Shown here piece by piece: positions 60,600-64,000 of a stretch of 64,000 nt of DNA. Each line of letters starts with the position of its first letter. Positions within the stretch are counted from its first letter, which is position 1. The notes beneath the pieces are model-generated. The model was not told the DNA's origin. It searched no databases and saw only the letters and a list, made by a program, of their open reading frames with translations. A program made the position numbers and the translations under genes. Source of the DNA: DATJIG01 sp050260515 (GTDB lineage Bacteria; Pseudomonadota; Alphaproteobacteria; SMXQ01); the NCBI GenBank assembly GCA_050260515.1, contig JBLNCI010000018.1, forward strand, positions 1-64,000, read 5' to 3'.

Positions 60600-61559
60600 A
60601 TGTCGACAGCCGAAGTCATCAATCCGGTCCTCACCGTCGCCGAGCCAGCGCCGGTCGCGTCGGTCGCCTGGAATCACCTCGACGACCTCGAGAGCGAGGC
60701 GATCCACATCCTGCGCGAGGTCGCGGCGGAGTTCCGCAACCCGGTGCTGCTGTTCTCGGGCGGCAAGGATTCGACCGTGCTTCTTCGGCTGGCGGAGAAG
60801 GCGTTCCGGCCGGGCAAGTTTCCGTTTCCGCTGCTGCACGTCGACACGGGCCACAACTTCCCCGAGGTGATCGCATTCCGCGATCGCACGGTCGCGCAGC
60901 TCGGCGAGCGGCTGATCGTCCGCACCGTCCAGGACTCGATCGACAAGGGCCGCGTGAAGCTCAAGCATGCCAACCAGAGCCGCAACGGGCTGCAGACCGT
61001 CACGTTGCTCGACGCCATCGCCGAATTCGGCTTCGACGCCTGCATCGGCGGCGCCCGCCGCGACGAGGAGAAGGCGCGCGCGAAGGAGCGCATCTTCTCG
61101 TTCCGCGACGGGTTCGGTCAGTGGGATCCGCGGCGCCAGCGCCCCGAGCTGTGGAGTCTCTACAACGGCCGCCTCGACACGGGCGAGCACATGCGCGTGT
61201 TTCCGCTCAGCAACTGGACCGAGCTCGACGTCTGGCAGTACATCGCCCGCGAGAGCCTCGCCCTGCCGCCGCTCTACTACGCCCACAAGCGTTCCGTCGC
61301 GGTCCGCGGCGACATCCTGCTTCCGGTCGCCGACATCGTCGACCTCCGTCCGACCGACCGCATCGAGACCCGCGTCGTGCGCTTCCGCACCGTCGGCGAC
61401 ATCTCCTGCACGCTGCCGGTGGAGTCCAACGCCGCCGACGTTCACGCCATCATCGCCGAGACGGTGAACGCCCGGATCAGCGAGCGCGGCGCCACCCGAC
61501 TCGACGATCAGGCCTCCGAGGCCGCGATGGAGGAGCGGAAGAGGGCCGGGTATTTCTGA
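60600..61559 (+). CDS. cysD: Sulfate adenylyltransferase subunit 2
   Basis: A 319-residue PP-loop ATP pyrophosphatase with LFSGGKDSTV (51-60), HVDTGHNFPEVIAFRD, GGARRDEEKARAKER and WTELDVWQYIARE. With CysN it makes adenosine 5'-phosphosulfate from sulfate and ATP in the cytoplasm, the first step of assimilation. The stop overlaps the CysN start (TGATG). ATG 60600 is chosen because CysD homology begins shortly after; the frame continues upstream to 60540. Confidence 0.95.
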   Translation: MSTAEVINPVLTVAEPAPVASVAWNHLDDLESEAIHILREVAAEFRNPVLLFSGGKDSTVLLRLAEKAFRPGKFPFPLLHVDTGHNFPEVIAFRDRTVAQLGERLIVRTVQDSIDKGRVKLKHANQSRNGLQTVTLLDAIAEFGFDACIGGARRDEEKARAKERIFSFRDGFGQWDPRRQRPELWSLYNGRLDTGEHMRVFPLSNWTELDVWQYIARESLALPPLYYAHKRSVAVRGDILLPVADIVDLRPTDRIETRVVRFRTVGDISCTLPVESNAADVHAIIAETVNARISERGATRLDDQASEAAMEERKRAGYF

Positions 61560-62830
61560 TGTCTGCGTCGGATCACATCGAGGACGGCGGAATCCTGCGT
61601 TTCACGACCGCCGGCAGCGTCGACGACGGCAAGAGCTCGCTGATCGGCCGCCTGCTGTACGACGCCCATGCGGTGCCGGACGACCAGATCAAGGCGCTCG
61701 AGCGCACCGCCCGTCGCAACGGCGAGGACGACATCGACCTGTCGCTGCTCACAGACGGCCTCACGGCCGAGCGCGAGCAGGGGATCACGATCGACGTCGC
61801 CTACCGCTACTTCGCGACGGCGAAGCGCAAGTTCATCATCGCCGACACGCCCGGCCACGAGCAGTACACGCGCAACATGGTGACCGGCGCCAGCACCGCG
61901 GACGCCGCCGTCATCCTGGTCGACGCGCGCAAGGGCATGACGGTTCAGACGCGCCGTCACCTTTACCTTGCGCACCTGCTCGGCATCCCGCACCTGATCG
62001 TCGCGGTGAACAAGATGGATCTGGTGGGCTTCGACCAGACGACGTTCGCGGCCGTCGCCGACTCGGTGGCGGCGTTCGCCGCGGCGCTCGGCGCCGAACG
62101 CCCGATCCTGGTGCCGATCTCGGCCAAGTTCGGCGACAACGTGGTCAATACGAGCGCGCGGACGCCGTGGTACGGCGGGAAGCCGCTGCTGGCGATCCTC
62201 GAGGACCTGCCCCAGGCGGTGCGGCTCCAGCACGCGCCGTTCCGGTTCCCGGTGCAGCTCGTCCGCCGCGTCCCGTCGCGCGACGGCGGTCAGAGCCGCG
62301 CATACCTCGGTCGGATCGAGTCGGGTGCGGTGTCGGTCGGCGACGAGATCACCGTGCTGCCGGCGGGCAGCCGCACCCGTGTGCGCGCGATCTCGACCTT
62401 CGAGGGGGCGCTCACGCGGGCGTTCGCGCCGCAGTCCGTCAGCATCGAGGTCGAGGACGACGTCGACATCGCGCGCGGCGATCTGTTCGCGCCCGTCGCG
62501 GCGCCGTCGAAGACCGGAAATCGGGTCGAGGCGACGCTGTGCTGGTTCGCCGACGAGGCGTTCCAGGGCAGCGGCCGGTTCGTGGTGAAACAGGGCACGC
62601 GGACCACTCCGGCGCGCATCTCGGCGATCGCGCACCGCGTCGACGTCGCCGACCTCGCCAACGAGGCCGACCCGAAGGGGCTGCAGCGCAACGATATCGC
62701 CCGGGTGACGCTGCAGTTCGCGTCGCCGATCGCGTTCGACGCCTACAGCGACAACCGCAGCACGGGCGCGTTCATCCTCATCGATGAGCACACGAACGCG
62801 ACCGTCGCGGCCGGCATGATCGCCGCCTGA
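61559..62830 (+). CDS. cysN: Sulfate adenylyltransferase subunit 1 (GTPase)
   Basis: A 423-residue GTPase that drives APS formation. G1 is AGSVDDGKSS (18-27), G3 DTPGHEQYTRNM, G4 NKMD, followed by elongation-factor-like beta domains. It ends at VAAGMI without the C-terminal APS kinase (CysC) domain found fused in many alphaproteobacteria, so PAPS synthesis or APS reduction must be encoded elsewhere. Overlaps cysD by one base. Confidence 0.95.
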   Translation: MSASDHIEDGGILRFTTAGSVDDGKSSLIGRLLYDAHAVPDDQIKALERTARRNGEDDIDLSLLTDGLTAEREQGITIDVAYRYFATAKRKFIIADTPGHEQYTRNMVTGASTADAAVILVDARKGMTVQTRRHLYLAHLLGIPHLIVAVNKMDLVGFDQTTFAAVADSVAAFAAALGAERPILVPISAKFGDNVVNTSARTPWYGGKPLLAILEDLPQAVRLQHAPFRFPVQLVRRVPSRDGGQSRAYLGRIESGAVSVGDEITVLPAGSRTRVRAISTFEGALTRAFAPQSVSIEVEDDVDIARGDLFAPVAAPSKTGNRVEATLCWFADEAFQGSGRFVVKQGTRTTPARISAIAHRVDVADLANEADPKGLQRNDIARVTLQFASPIAFDAYSDNRSTGAFILIDEHTNATVAAGMIAA

Positions 62831-62847
62831 GCAGCGCCGCACGCCGG

Positions 62848-63411
62848 ATGATCGAAGACGCGCGTCCCGCGCCGCCGTTCCTCATTATCCCCGGACTCGG
62901 CAATTCGGGCCCCGGCCACTGGCAGTCCGTATGGCAGGGCGAGCTTGCGACTGCGCGGCGCGTCGAGCAGGCCAACTGGGATGCGCCCGTGCGCGCGGAC
63001 TGGATCGCGTCTTTGCGTGCGGCCATCCGGCAGTTCCCCGGCGCCATCGTCATCGCCCATAGCCTCGGCTGCATCGCTGTGGCGCATCTCGCCGTTGAAG
63101 ACAGAACGCTGCCCGTCCACGGAGCGCTGATGGTCGCACCCGCCGACGTGGAGCGTCCCGCGGCGCCGGACGAGATCCGGCCGTTCGCGCCGGTGCCGCT
63201 GACGCGACTTTCGTTTCCGTCGATCGTGGTCGCGAGCCGAAACGACCCGTTCGTGTCGCGTGAGCGCGCCGCGCTGTTCGCGAGCGCCTGGGGATCGGAG
63301 CTCGTGGACATCGGCGCCGCCGGCCACGTCAACCTCGACGCGGGCTTTGGCCCGTGGCCGGAGGGACGCGCGCTCCTCGATCGCCTCGTCGCCCGGGTGG
63401 GGGTGAACTGA
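62848..63411 (+). CDS. RBBP9/YdeN-type serine hydrolase
   Basis: A 187-residue small alpha/beta hydrolase: IIPGLGNSGPGHWQSVWQ at the N-terminus is the RBBP9/YdeN signature, the nucleophile is S72 (IAHSLGC), and the C-terminal DIGAAGHVN holds the base His. Such proteins are esterase-like with poorly known substrates. It lies 17 bases after cysN and is probably co-transcribed. Bases 63412-63603 hold only the leader of the next gene. Confidence 0.85.
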   Translation: MIEDARPAPPFLIIPGLGNSGPGHWQSVWQGELATARRVEQANWDAPVRADWIASLRAAIRQFPGAIVIAHSLGCIAVAHLAVEDRTLPVHGALMVAPADVERPAAPDEIRPFAPVPLTRLSFPSIVVASRNDPFVSRERAALFASAWGSELVDIGAAGHVNLDAGFGPWPEGRALLDRLVARVGVN

Positions 63412-63603
63412 TCCGTCGGTGACGCGGTATCTCGCCTGCGAACGTTTGCAGCGAAGCGACGGCCGAAAATTGCCATGCGATTCCGTCCGCGCGCGGACCA
63501 ACCGCGCTTGTCGATGGCCGACGCCTTGGTATACGACTTCGTGACGGCGATAGAACCGTACCGGAGAGGAAGCGCCTCCTACACCGACAGTAGAGAGGCT
63601 CTC

Positions 63604-64000
63604 ATGAAGACGTTCGTTTTCGTCGCTGCCGCGGTCGCGGCGGTTACCATCGGCGTCCGCCCCGCGTCCGCGGCCGACGTCTACAGCGGGCAGACCATCA
63701 ATTTCATCATCGGCGGGAACCCCGGCGGCGGGTACGACACCTACGCCCGCACGGTCGCGCGCCACCTGGCCGACCATATTCCCGGTCATCCCTCGATCGT
63801 TCCCCAGAACATGCCGGGCGCCGGCAGCGGCAAGGCCGCGCAGTACATGGCCACGGTCGCGCCGAAGGACGGCACCGCCATCGCCGCGCTCTATCCGGGA
63901 GCGATCGCCGGTCCGCTGCTCGACGATCAGACGAAGTGGCATTTCGATCCGACCAAGTTCGTCTACGTCGGCAGCGCCGACAGCGGGCAGCGCCTGTGCC
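63604..64000 (+). CDS. Bug/TctC-type solute-binding protein 11 (cut by window edge)
   Basis: The first 132 codons of a Bug gene: signal to about residue 23 (RPASA/AD), YSGQTINFIIGGNPGGGYDTYARTVARHLADHIPGH, PQNMPGAGSGKAAQY. All family marks of the N-terminal half are intact, including GGGYD and NMPG. The C-terminal half lies beyond the window. ATG 63604 follows AGAGAGG. Separated from the hydrolase gene by 192 bases, so it has its own promoter. Confidence 0.9.
   Translation, partial: MKTFVFVAAAVAAVTIGVRPASAADVYSGQTINFIIGGNPGGGYDTYARTVARHLADHIPGHPSIVPQNMPGAGSGKAAQYMATVAPKDGTAIAALYPGAIAGPLLDDQTKWHFDPTKFVYVGSADSGQRLC

Noticed and set aside
1..64000. CRISPR arrays, tRNA/rRNA genes, IS elements, prophage
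   Set aside because: No regularly spaced direct repeats, no cloverleaf-like or rRNA sequence, no transposase or integrase frame was seen.

Overview
The window is a GC-rich, densely coded stretch of a bacterial chromosome, most likely from a metabolically versatile proteobacterium. An alphaproteobacterium of the Rhodospirillales/Hyphomicrobiales type fits best, but this is inferred from gene content only: there is no rRNA, tRNA or taxonomic marker gene. I see no CRISPR array, transposase, integrase or phage gene. About 62 genes are called. AT-rich DNA is confined to short promoter segments.

The region is dominated by three repeated protein types. Five genes encode UbiD-family (prenyl-FMN) decarboxylases. 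Eleven encode exported Bug/TctC-type solute-binding proteins, with no TctA or TctB membrane partner in the window. Three encode NMT1/THI5-like substrate-binding-fold proteins that lack any signal peptide. They sit in blocks:
(1) 418-6758: a minus operon (signal-less SBP-fold protein, bc1-type Rieske protein, two secreted isochorismatase-like hydrolases) divergent from two UbiD genes.
(2) 6841-13374: two tandem Bug genes divergent from UbiD, SBP-fold protein, Bug and a PEBP protein.
(3) 13602-19151: a minus operon (acyl-CoA-dehydrogenase-like flavoprotein, MFS exporter, ornithine-cyclodeaminase-like protein, quinone-oxidoreductase-like protein) and two small secreted proteins.
(4) 19483-28506: a histidine kinase, a degenerate M24 protein, Bug genes, an iron-type SBP, a methyltransferase and a cupin.
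(5) 28642-33835: an operon of UbiD, Bug, Bug, UbiD.
(6) 33866-35617: a purine permease convergent with a xanthine-type phosphoribosyltransferase.
(7) 35684-38827: an EmrAB-type efflux operon with a MarR regulator.
(8) 39527-46863: a six-gene minus operon (haem-oxygenase-fold putative diiron enzyme, three double-cupin proteins, Bug, SBP-fold protein) divergent from an IclR regulator.
(9) 46909-51842: a flavin amine oxidase with two membrane proteins, an amino-acid binding protein and a Bug gene.
(10) 52719-60287: an eight-gene minus operon built around an iron/spermidine-type ABC importer, with an alpha/beta hydrolase, an isochorismatase-like protein lacking the catalytic Cys and a second SBP.
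(11) 60600-64000: cysDN (sulfate activation), a small hydrolase and a truncated Bug gene.

The likely theme is uptake and breakdown of aromatic or other carboxylated organic acids: Bug proteins bind carboxylates outside, UbiD enzymes (de)carboxylate, and cupin and diiron-type enzymes oxidise or cleave. The substrate is not revealed by the sequence. The strongest candidates for something undescribed are the IclR-controlled diiron/triple-cupin operon (39527-46863) and the signal-less SBP-fold proteins that travel with UbiD.
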